The position numbers and the translations under genes are program-made. This document shows, in pieces, positions 23,501 through 35,500 of a stretch of 64,000 bases of DNA. The notes under the pieces are model-generated. The model saw nothing but the letters and a program-made list of their open reading frames with translations. It was not told where the DNA came from and did no database searches. The stretch covers positions 119,232,434 through 119,296,433 of the forward strand of contig CM075729.1 of assembly GCA_037974335.1 (NCBI GenBank), in the 5' to 3' direction. Each line of letters begins with the position of its first letter. The first letter of the stretch is position 1. The stretch is from Prionace glauca. Its lineage: Eukaryota; Chordata; Chondrichthyes; Carcharhiniformes; Carcharhinidae.

Positions 23501-26500
23501 TAGAAACACAACAGGGCAGAAGGAGGCCCTTCAGCCCATTGAGTCTACACTGACAACAACCCCATCCCGGGCCCTATTCCCACAACCCCACACATTTATC
23601 CCACTAATCCCTCTAACCTACACATCCTATTTAGCGTGGCCAATCAACCTAACCCGCATATCTTTGGAGTGTGGGAAGAAACCGGAGCACCCAGAGGAAA
23701 TCCACGCAGACACTGGGAGAACGTGCAAAGTCCACACAGACAGTGACCCAAGGCTGGAATTGAACCCAGGTCCCTGGCTCTGTGAGGCAGCAGTGCCAAC
23801 CACTGTGCCAGCCAGTGCCAACTACTGTGCCCTCCTGCCGCACTTGTGGGACTAGCATCGCAGCATTTATTGTCCGTCTCTCGTTGCCCTTGTTCAGAGG
23901 ATAATTGAGAACCAGCCACACTGCTGGAGTCACATATAGGCCAGACAAGGTAAGGACGGCAGACTTCCTTCCCTAAAGACATTAGCGAACCAGATGGGTT
24001 TTTCCAACAATCAACAATGGTTTCATGGTCATCAGTAGATTCTTAATTCCAGATATGTTTTTTTATTGAATTCACCATCTGCCATGGTGGGATTTGAACC
24101 CAGGGTCCCCAAAACATTAGCTGAGTTTCTGGATTAATAGCGTAGTGATAATACCACTAGGCTGCGGCCTCCTTCAGCTCTTTTCTAGCCTAGATGTCAT
24201 GACTGAACAGTTTCCTTCCTGGCTGCGTGGACATGTATATATGTATTTATTTTTCTATGGGAGGAAGGAGCAGCAGAGGGAGGGGAAATTTGCAAAGGAA
24301 GTGAAAGTGCTGGAATGTATAAAAGACCAGACTGGAAATTTTGGTGGGAGGGGGGTTGGGGGGGTTGCCAAGGTAACTTTGACACAGTGGAGGGGATTAG
24401 AGAGAGTCAGGATGTGGTGGGATTTAATGAGAATTTTAAATTTAAGACATTAAGGGACAGGACCTGACGCAGGTCAGTAAGGGTCGGAGGGACAGTGAGT
24501 TGAACGTAATGTTGGATAGGAGAGCAACGATGTGGGTATGCCGGCGTTGGACTGGCGTGAACACAGTAAAAAGTCTGACAACACCAGGTTTTAGTCCAAC
24601 CGATTTATTTGATAATATTCTCACAAGCTTTCGAGGGGGCTGCCTCTTTGTCAAGTGAATGGAGAGTTCTGGCCTCAGACAGAGCATACAAAGTACAGAC
24701 AGTTGCTGATTAGAATGCGAATCCTTACACCTAACCTGCTGTTCAATTCTTAAAGTTTAAGAATTGAACAGCAGGTTAGGTGTAAGGATTCGCATTCTAA
24801 TCAGTAATCTCTAAACTGTCTGTACTTTGTATGCTCTGTCTGTCTGAGGCCAGAACTCTCCATTCACCTGACGAAGAGGGTAACCTCGAAAGCTTGCTTG
24901 CTTGTGAGAATATTATCAAATAAATCGGTTGGACTAAAACCTGGTGTTGTCAGACTTTTTACTAGGAGAGCAACGCCAGAGGTTAAAAGAACTGGTGGAT
25001 GGAGGTTGCCTATACAGCATTGGCATAGTGGAGTTTATGTGTGAGAGGGCTGATGGGTGAGGACTTCAACATCAGCTGGGCTAAAGTGGCTCCTGAGTTG
25101 AAGGTTGACCATCTTTGCGATAGGATTATGGCCTCAGAAAACTTGGCTTTCGTTATTGGAGTATTGTGTGCAGTTCTGGTCACCACACTACCAGAAGGAT
25201 GTGGATGCCTTGGGAGGGCGCAATGAAGGTTCACCAGAATGTTGCCTGGTCTGGAGGGTTTTAGGTATGAGGAGTGGTTGGTTAATCTCAGATTGTTTTC
25301 ACTGGAAAGACAGAGGCTGAAGGACGAACTAATAGAGGTCTTCAAAATAATGAGACACTTAGATAGTGGAGCTAGTCAGAGGCTTTTTCCCAGGTTGGAA
25401 GGGTCGACTACAAGAGGGTACAGGCTTACGGTGAGAGGTGGTAAGTTTAGGGGAGACATGTGAGGAAAAGTTTTCACACAGAGGGTGATGGGTGCGAGGA
25501 ACGCACTGCCAATGGAAGTGGTGGAAGCAGCCACATTAGAAATGTTCAAGGTCCTGATAGAATGGGAGGCGAATGAAGAGATAGAAACTGCTTATTGCTG
25601 CAGGCTTAGTGGGCTGAAGAGCTTGTTCCTGTGGTGTATTGTACTTTGTTCTATTCTGAAGTTACATAGCAGTGAATGAGCTGCTATTGGTTAACCACTT
25701 TTGAGGTAAAGTCTCATGCTCTGACCTATTTATTTAACTCCCTCTCACAGAACCACTGTCAGAACCTTTCATCAATGAAACTAACGTGAATGGCACGACC
25801 AAGTTAACCTGCCTGGTGTCTGTGGGGGAAGCAAGTTCTATTCTGTGGAGGAAAGATGACAAAGTGATAACAAATGGTCAACATTATCGATTAGTGCAAA
25901 GCAACAGCACGCTGATTATCTCTGAAGCCAACTGTGGCATCTACGTTTGTACAATGGAAAATCTTGTTAGCACGGGCAGTAGTTCACATATTCTCACATT
26001 TTACAGTGAGTCAAGCCAGGGAAGTCAATTGCTTTAATAATTTTAGCAAAACAATGTTCCGCTAACTTGCCTTATATTTGGGTTCACTAAAGAGCTCAAT
26101 TTGGGAATAATACTGTATATTAAGCAGCACTGTGGCACAATGATTAGCATTGCTGCCTCTTGGCACCAGGGGTCTGGGTTCGATTCCTGGTTTGGGTGGC
26201 TGTGTGTGTGGAGTTTGCACATTCTCCCCATGTCTGCATGGGTTTATTCCGGGTGCTCGGGTTTCCTCCCACACTCTAAGGATGCACAGGCGAGGTGAAT
26301 TGGCCATGGTAAATTGCCCTTTCGTGTCAAAGGGGTTAGCAGGGTAAATACATGCAGTCACAGGAATAAAGCCTGGGTGGGATTGTTACTGGTGTAGATT
26401 CGATGGGCCGAATGCTCTCCTTCTGCATTGTAGGGATTCTATGACTCTGTAATATTTTCAGGATAGGAGGAAGGACTGGGATGGAAAAATCACAAACTGC

Positions 26501-29500
26501 TAATGCACGATTTCCCAATGTACACTCAGGCCATAAGGTGCAAGTGCAGAAGAAAGCCATTCGGCCCATCGGGTCTGCTGCACTATTCAATGAGATCAGG
26601 ACTGACCTGATGTGATAAATCCTCAACTCCATTTTCTGCCTTATGCCCATAACCCTCGATTCCCTTACTGATTAAAAATCTGTCTATCTCAGCCTTGAAC
26701 ATACTTAACAATACAGTTTCTGAATTTCACAGATTCACCACCTTCTGAGAAAAGAAATCCCACCCCATCTCTGTCTTAGGGCGACCCCTTCCTCTGAGAT
26801 TATACCCTCTGGTCCTAGACTCTCCCATAAGGGGAAGCAAGACAGCATTGTGTCTCAGTCAGCAGCTGGTTTGTGCTTGAACGCTCTGGGTCCAAGTTTG
26901 TGCAACAGATTTGAGAACGGCCCTGAAAATTATCCTCATGCTTCCTGCACAATTTCCCAAGGGAAAAAAAAACAAGTGAAATTACAGAACAAAGCAGGAA
27001 TGTACACAGCTGGCATTTACTGAGAGTGGGAAGTCTCACTTTTAAGTACGTCGTTTTCTTCAGATTGCAGGCAATTTGCTCAATTGTGGAAAATGAAGCA
27101 CTGGTAAACTCCTGATCGTGGAGCCAAAGTATATTCAGAGAATCATAGAATCCTGCAGTGCAGAAGGAGGCCATTCAGCCCATTGAGTCAGCACCAACGC
27201 TCCACGGTGCATCCCACCCAGTCCCTATCCCCGTAATCCTGTGTATTTACTCCATTAATCCCCGTCCCCTCACCTACGTGACCAAGGAGCAATTTAGCAT
27301 GGCCAATCCACCTAACCTGTACATCTTTCTCCCCATTCAGAAACTGAATCCCCATGCCTATGTGGGTTTTCTCTGGATGTTCCAGTTTCCTCCCACAGTC
27401 CAAAGATATGTAAATTAGGTGGATTGGCCATGCTAAATTGCCCATTAGTGTCTCAAGAAGTGCAGGTTAGATGGAATAGCCATCATAAATGTGTGGTGTT
27501 TCAGGGGTAGGGCAGGTGAGAGGGTCTGGGTAAGGTACTCTGTCAGACAGTCAGTGCAGACTCAATGGGCCGAATGGCCTCTTCTGCCATTGTAGGAATT
27601 CTGAGTGTATGGTATGTCACCTTGAACAGATGTGAGAATGCTTGAAAGTCGCAAGTGGGTCCCTGATGTACAGTGTTCTGTTTTCAACAGTCAGAATGCT
27701 TAATAATCATATCCCAAGGGGACGAAAATCTTGCTTGTAACTTGTAAACTGCTATCAAAATATTGAAATTTCAAATCTATTTCAGGTCTTTCACCGCTGC
27801 ATTACTGCACAATGGGATTGTCTGTTGCCACATTGACTACTGCTGGCCCTGACTTAAGCTGTACAATCATTTCATTCCTGCCCGTGTCCAAAACTAAATG
27901 TAAGAAAAATCTTTTATTTCTTCCATTGGTGTCAAAAGTTTCAAAAATGTCACATTTAATATTAGAAACTGGATGAAATTTTAAAAGCAATATTGGTGTC
28001 ATTTTAGGTGGCACAGTGGTTAGCACTGCTGCATCACAGCGCCAAGGAACCCAGGTTTGATTCCCGGCTTGGGTCAATGCCTGTGCTGAGTCTGCACATC
28101 TTCCCCGTGTCTGCGTGGGTTTCCTCCGGTGCTCTGGTTTCCTCCCACAGTCTGAAAGATGTGCTGGTTAGATGCATTGGCCGTGCTAAATTCCTCCTCA
28201 GTGTGCCTGAACAGGCGCCAGAGTGTGGCGACTAGGGGATTTTCACAGTAACTTCATTGCAGTGTTAATGTAAGCCTACTTGTGACACTAATAAATCAAA
28301 TTTAGAAAACAAAATCAGTTTCTGAATGTGGGGCGATTGTTTCAAATATGTGAATATTATTTGTTCAAGTAATATTGATGTGAATTTGCTTCTCATTGCA
28401 GGTTTTCCCTTTCTTCTATATGTGCTCCAAGTCTGGCAATATATACCAATACTGTCATTTCTCCTCTTTGCTGGTGCGATGCTGTGTTGGATTCCAGTTG
28501 AAGGTACTGTTTGAGCTTCTGTTTCATTGTCCCAGTTGCTATTCCTACAATGCAGTAATTCTGATACATTAAATTCCAATTTATCATGTTAAAAGTAAAA
28601 TTGGTTTATTAGTCAAAAGTAAGGCTTACATTAACACTGCAATGAAGTTACTGTGAAATTCCCCTACACTTCGGCGCCTGTTTGGGTACACTGAGGGAAG
28701 AATTATCATGTCCAATGCACCTAACCAGCACATCTGGGGAGGGAACCCAGAGCACCCGGAGGAAACCCACGCAGACACAGGGAGAACATGCAGACTCCAC
28801 ACAGACAGACAATGACCTGAGGCTGGAATTGAACTCGGGGTTCTTGTCATTGAGACAGCAGTGCCAACTACTGTGCCATCATACCATTAGTAACATCGGT
28901 TAATTTCCTGCCTCCTGGTACCAGCAATCCTGCACAACAAATGTGCTTTTAACTGACCTGGCCACATCAAACCCCTCTGGTCCATTTTTCCCCTCAGCAG
29001 GGTTGCACCATTTCTGAGGTTCAGCAATGATGTTTATATTTCTGTACACTCTGCCAGGCTGGTCTTATGTGTTTTGCTGGCAGACCCCTCATTAAATACT
29101 GTCTGGTGCTTTTGTAATCTCTCTACAGAGATATTCAAATTGCTAGGAAAAAGCTGGGAGAGCCAATGACCTAGTCACTAGACTTTAATCCAGAAGCTCA
29201 GCTAATGTTCTGAGGACTGGGATTCAAACCCTGCCATGGCAGATGGTGGAATTTAAATTTAATTAAATAAAGTAAGAATCGACTAATGACCATGAAACAA
29301 GTGTCAGAAAATCCCACCTCGTTCACCAGAGTCCTTTAGAGAAGGAAATCTGCTGTCCTTACCTTGTTTGGCCTACATGTGACTCCAGAGCCACAGCAAT
29401 GTGGTTGACTCTCAACTGCCCTCCAAAGGCAACTAGTGATGGGCAATAAATGCTGGCCTGCCAGTAACGCACATGTCCCACTAAAATTTTTAAAAATCCA

Positions 29501-32500
29501 GCTTGTGCCAATCCCACAGAGAATCAGTAGCTGTAACAAATTTATTATTCCTGATGTTTGTTGATGGAAATTCATGCATCCATGAATTGTACTGGGTCAA
29601 GAATCACACCTTTTTTAAACTCTACAGTCAACTTGACTTCCCTTGTTGTGATCTGGGGAAGCAGATGGTAAGGGTTGAAGTGGTGGAGGCTGCCTCGCTA
29701 AATATTTTTAAGAAACGGGTTGATGGGTTTTTGATAAGAGAAGGGATTAAGGGTTATGGGGAGAGGGCGGGAAGGTGGAGCTGAGCCACGACAGATCAGC
29801 CATGATCTTATTGAATGGCGGGGCAGGCTCGAAGGGCCAGATGGCCTACTCCTGCTCCTATTTCTTATGTAAGACCTCACTCACCGCCAGCTCTCAAGAA
29901 GAGGTTATTACTGCCGAGGAATCCAGATGACAGGCTAGAGAAATGGGACTGGATTCTTTTTGCAATCCTTTGGTGAAAAAATAATGGGCAGGATTCTGGG
30001 ATAATGATCCTGATTCCGGGATCCTGGCCCCATTTCCAGGCTGCCCTAATTTTCACCAGTGCAGGTTAAGTTTGTGAGTTGTGTGCCACCTCTGCACGAC
30101 ACCAAACCTCCAAAGTGGGGACAGACATCTGTACAATTTTCATGGAGTTGGAACAGCATTTCAAGGAAATGTGGGTCATTGCCCCTCACTGGTGTCACAA
30201 ATCATTGTCTGGATGTAGAATCTTTGAAAGGTCTTGCCCATATATCCTTGATGGCCCACCATCAAAGACCATAAATCCCTAGCCGCACATACTTTCCTTG
30301 CCAACGTATGATACTTCAATGCCCATTTACCCAGTACTTTGTAACCAATTAATTCAACAGTCACAATAGTGTGTATGGACTATTTAAAAAAAATACTCAT
30401 TCATTCATAACTTTCTACTTTCGTAAAAATACTCTATTTACTACAGCTCTATAAAAGCATCAATCATCCAGACCTTTAAAATTTCAATAACAGAAATAGC
30501 AAGCACTTGACATTGCCTATGTCGTGAAGATCAACATTGTGCAATTGACAGAATAGATCACAGAGTAAGAGCAAAGTTTTCCTTTGAGTGCAGATGTATG
30601 GACCCTTAGTTAAGAATACATAATTAGGCTTCAGTGATTAGTTTTTCCTTGCACGCTGTTGTTACGATACAGTTCATTATTTTTTAACAGAGTATTTACT
30701 GGGTGATTGGGAATATATGTGCTATAGATTACGACGGGCCATTGGAGATGGGTGGGTGAGCAGTATTGGTTATGATAGAAGGTTTGTGGGCTGAATGTTG
30801 AGGTGGTCTGAGTTGGTATGGATGGGGCATGGGGAATGTGTGATGGGTGAAGGCTGGGGGCCAGGGGACAAAGCTGTTTTCTTTTGCCTGTGAAGTTCTA
30901 GAGCGTTGAGGATCCGGCAACCCTTGTGATTGGCTCCGAACAGTATTTTTTGAGGGGGGGGGGGCGAAGGGGGAACAGTAGATCCAACATCAGACATCAG
31001 ATGTCCTCCAGAATGAAAAGCCCACATTTGCAGTCACTTTTTCCTGGGGTGGGTGTGCCCAATAAGGTTTCCAATACGCGCTACAGGCTCTGGGATAGAA
31101 TCCATCCTGAGGGCTCACATTTCAGCTGAGCAACTTAATTTACTTACTTAAGTAATTCTGATACTTTCACAATTATCTCATTTGTATATTACATCTCACT
31201 CATTTTGGCCTCGCCGCAAGTGTAAACATCCTTTCATTTACTTGATAAATTAGTCACCGTTCTTTCTGATAGCTATAACTTTCAAATTCTGATTTAATTC
31301 TTGTGAATGTTTTACGCACTTTCACGAGTGCCTCTATCGTTCTTATGAATGCAGGGGTGAACAGTAGTCTACATGTCCTGTAATCAAGGTTTGATACTAT
31401 TTTAATATAACTTCTTAGCTTTTCAATTTGACTTTGATTTGACTTGATTTATTATTGTTACATATTAGTATAGAGTGAAAAGTAGTGTTTCTTCTCACTA
31501 TACAAATAAAGCACACCTTACATAGAGAAGGAAAGGAGAGAGTGCACAATATAATGTTACAGTTGTAGCTAGGGTGCAGTGAAAGATCCATCCATTCAAA
31601 ATCTGATGGCAACAGGGAAGAAGCTGTTCTTGAGTCGGTTGGTTTGTAACCTCTGACTTTTTCCTGACGGAAGAAGGTGGAAGAGAATATATCCAGGAGG
31701 TTCTTGATTATGCTGGCTGCTTTTCTGAGGCTATGGGAAATGTTGACAGAGTCACTGGATGGGAGGCTGGTTTGTGTGATGGACTGGGCTTCATTCACGA
31801 CCTTTTATAGTTTCTTGCGGTCTGGAAGCAGGTGCCATACTAAGCGGTGATACAACCAGAAGGAATGCTTTCTATGGTGCATTTGTAAAAGTTGGTGAGA
31901 GTCATAGCTGATATTGCCAAATTCCCTTAGTCTCTGAAAAAAGTAGAGGCGTTGGTGGGCTTTCTTAACTATAGCATCGGCATGGAGGAACCAGCACAGG
32001 TTAAGAACATAAGAACATAAGAAATAGGAGCAGGAGTAGGCCATCTCGCCCTTCGAGCCTGCCCCGCCATTCAATAAGATCATGGCTGATCTGAAGTGGA
32101 TCAGTTCCACTTTCCCGCTTTCTCCCCATAACCCTTAATTCCCTTGTCTATCAAAAACCTATCTGCCTGTGACTTAAATATATTTATCGAGGTAGCCTCC
32201 ACCACTTCAACGGGCAGAGAATTCCAGAGATTCACCACCCTTTGAGTGAAGAAGTTCCTCCTCAACTCTGATCTAAACTGCACCCCCCCCTTATCTTGAG
32301 GCTGTGCCCTCTAGTCCTGCTGTCCTTTCTAAGCAGGAAGAATCTCTCTACCTCTACCCTATCCATTCCTTTCATTATCTTATACGTCTCTATAAGATCC
32401 CCCCTCATCCTTCTAAACTCCAACGAGTACAGACCCAATCTATTTAGTCTCTCTTCATAGTCCAACCCACTCATCTCCAGTATCAGCCTAGTGAACCTCC

Positions 32501-35500
32501 TCTGCACTCCCTCCAAGGCCAAAATATCCTTGCGCAAGTGCGGCGAGCGAAACTCTAGCTGCGGCCTCACCAGTACCCTGTACAGTTGCATCAAGACCTC
32601 CCTGCTTTTATATTCTATCCCCCCTCGCTATAAAGACCAACATCCCATTCGCCTTCTTGATCACCTGCTGCACCTGCAGACTGGGTTTTTGTGATTCATG
32701 CACATGGACCCCCAGGTCCCTCTGCACCGTAGCATGCTGCAGCTTTTCGCCCTTTAAATAGTAAGCTCTCCTACTATTATTTCTGCCAAAGTGGATAACC
32801 TCACACTTGCTCACATTGTACTTCATTTGTCAGGTCCTCGCCCACTCGCTCGGCCTATCCAGATCCCTCTGCAGACTTTCCACACCCTCCGTGCAATTTG
32901 CTTTTCCACTCATCTTCATGTCATCAGCAAATTTTGTCACCCTACACTCAGCCCCCTCCTCCAGATCATCTATATAAGTGGTAAATACCTGAGGCCCCAG
33001 CACCGATCCCTGCGGCACTCCACTAGTCACCAACTGCCAATCAGAATAGCACCCATTGATACCAACTCTCTGCCTCCTATTAGACACCCAATCCTCTATC
33101 CACGCTAACACCTTACCCCCACCTCCAAACACCCTAACCTTCTGAAGCAACCTTTTGTGAGGCACCTTATCAAACACCTTTTGAAAATCTAGAAACACCA
33201 CATCCACCGGTTCCCCTCTGTCTACCAGGTTGGTGTTGATCTGGACACTGAGGAACATGAAATTCTCGACCATTTCCATTTCATCCCCATTGATGTAGAC
33301 AGGAGCATGTCCTTCAGTGTGCTTCCTAAAGTCAATGACTATCTCTTTCGTTTTGCTGACATTGAGGGAGATATTATTGTCATTGCACCAGTTCACCAAA
33401 TTTTCTATCTCCTTCCTGTACCCTGTCTATCATTGTTTAAGATCTGACCCACTACGGTGGTGCTGTCAGCAAACTTGAAAATTGAATTGGAGGGGAATTT
33501 GGCCACACTATCAAAGGTGTATAAGGAGTCTAGTAAGGGGTTGAGGACACAATCTTGTGGGGCAGTGGTGTTGAGGAGGTGTTGTTGCTTATCTTTATAG
33601 ATTATGGTCTGTGGGCTAGAAAGTCTCAGATCCAGTTGCAGAGGGAGGAGCCAAGCCCTAGGGCATGGAGTTTGGGGATGAGTTTGGTGTTGAAGGCTGA
33701 ACATCAGGAAAGAGCCTCACTTTCTGACTTAATGTTGAAGGTGTGTCATTGATGAAACAACTGAAGTTACCTGGGGTAACACTCTTGGAGATGCCTGAGT
33801 GAAGCTAAGTGCGGCTGAAGTATGTAACCAAATCTTTGAAGTGTATTGGGGCTGTAGTTCTCCAGCCTCGCCCATGGTTGGGATTCTCTAGTCCTGCTGC
33901 AATGAATGGAGGTTTGGCCAAGCATCAAATTTTCTGTTCTCGCTGACAGTGGTGGCTGAGCGGACAACATTGGAAATTCCAGCCAGGATTTCAGGAATCA
34001 CTGCTGCTCGCTAAGCCATGTACTTAGACTCTGGTTTGAGATCCAGTCGCAGAGGGAGGTGCCAAGTCCTAAGACATGGGGTTTGGAGATAAGTTTTGTG
34101 TTGAAAGCTGAGTTGAAACTGTGGTTTCAATTCTGTTCCTCTAGAAATGGACCTCGGTACATGTTTTTAATGACTTTATTGACCTGCATCATGAGTTTTA
34201 TGATCTATACCCTTACATTGTAGAGTCATAGAAGTTTACTGCATGGAAATATCTTTTGGCCCAACTTGTCCATGCCATCCTTTTTTTAACTACAAAGCTA
34301 GTCCCAATTGGCCCATATCCCTCTATAGCCATCTTGCCAATGTAACTGTCTAAACACTTTCTAAAAGATAAAATCGTACCCGCTTCTACTATGACCTCTG
34401 GCAGCTCGTTCCAGACACTCACCATCCTCTGTGTGAAAAAGTTGCCCTCTGGACCCTTTTGTATCTCTCCCTTCTTACCTTAAATCTATGCCCTCAAGTT
34501 TTAGACTCCCATACCTTTGGGAAAAGATATTACTATCTCACTGATCAGTGCCCCTCAATATTTTATAGACCTCTATAAGATCACCCCTAAGCTTCCTACG
34601 CTCCAGAGAAAAAAGTCCCATTCCATCCAGCCTCTCCTTATAACGCAAACCATCAAATCCAGGTAGCATCCCAATAGATATTTTCTGTACTCTTTCTAAT
34701 TTAATAATATCCTTTCTATAATAGAGTGACCATAACTGTACACATCACTTTGTTTCTCTACTGCCACCTTGACTTTTATTTTCCAAGACTTTTATCCATT
34801 CTACTTTGTGACATTCTCCGACATTACTCATAAGCCTTATCTAAGACCCTTTGAACATCCATATATTACTTCTGTTGTATCACCCTCGAGTGCACCATAA
34901 AACCTGCCAGTGATTGGCATGCTGCATATTCTTGTTATGTTTTCAGAGCTGGTGAATTAAGCAGCTATGATATTTGATCTGACTTTTTGTTCTTTCAATA
35001 GGACTTCATAACAACACACTGTGGATGTTGCTGCTTTCTCTTTGTCTCGTACTAATATCGTCCTTATTGTTGATTTGTAAGAAGGTTTGTGACAAGAAAA
35101 GGAAAAAGTTATTTGACACCTTGAAGATCAAAAGTAAGTTCAAAGATAAATTATATATTTGTATAGCATGTTATGACATGGAATTTGATGCCCTAAGACA
35201 TAACGCTGGATCTTCCCAAAGAGAAATATCTTGCCTCGCAATCTGCTAAAAGTGTGTGCGAAGGTGTGAACTGTTTTTCTGTAACATTTAGTGGTTAACT
35301 AACAGAAATACCTGACACTGACTTTAAGATGAACACTTAACAATTTATTTATTTAACTAACAGGGAATTTAACTAACCAAGTAACATACCGAATAAAATT
35401 AGATTCTTCTGGATTGCTGTTCAAATAAATACAATGCCCATTCATTAACAGAAAAAAAGACAATTTGGACAGTTTCAAACAATATACAACCAGGTTTTGT

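Larger units (their letters stand above)
21313..24320 (+). repeat. Tandem segmental duplication, about 1.5-kb unit, two copies
   Basis: Copy A (about 21313-22790) and copy B (about 22791-24320) carry the same ordered landmarks: an AAAAGATGAAACTGTG/AAAAGATAAAACTGTG start; an old LINE piece; CCACCTAAAGGTGAA at about 21565 and 23365; GTGGGTGTTTAACC at about 21625 and 23425; a type B SINE; SINE2; and GGGAGGGGAAATTTGCAAAG at about 22745 and 24280. Copy A has an extra SINE (22182-22500) and lacks about 340 bases of the LINE piece. A third unit seems to start at about 24318 but is not continued. It lies wholly in intron 2 of the receptor gene. Confidence 0.82.

Noticed and set aside
24145-24453. A 102-codon plus-strand frame after duplication copy B
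   Set aside because: Its first half also occurs at 22680-22780 with a different reading and stops, and it has no splice or domain support.
28626-28850. A small frame reading like VLPVSAWVSSGCSGF
   Set aside because: This phrase recurs wherever the tRNA SINE body is translated in one frame; it is a SINE signature, not a protein.
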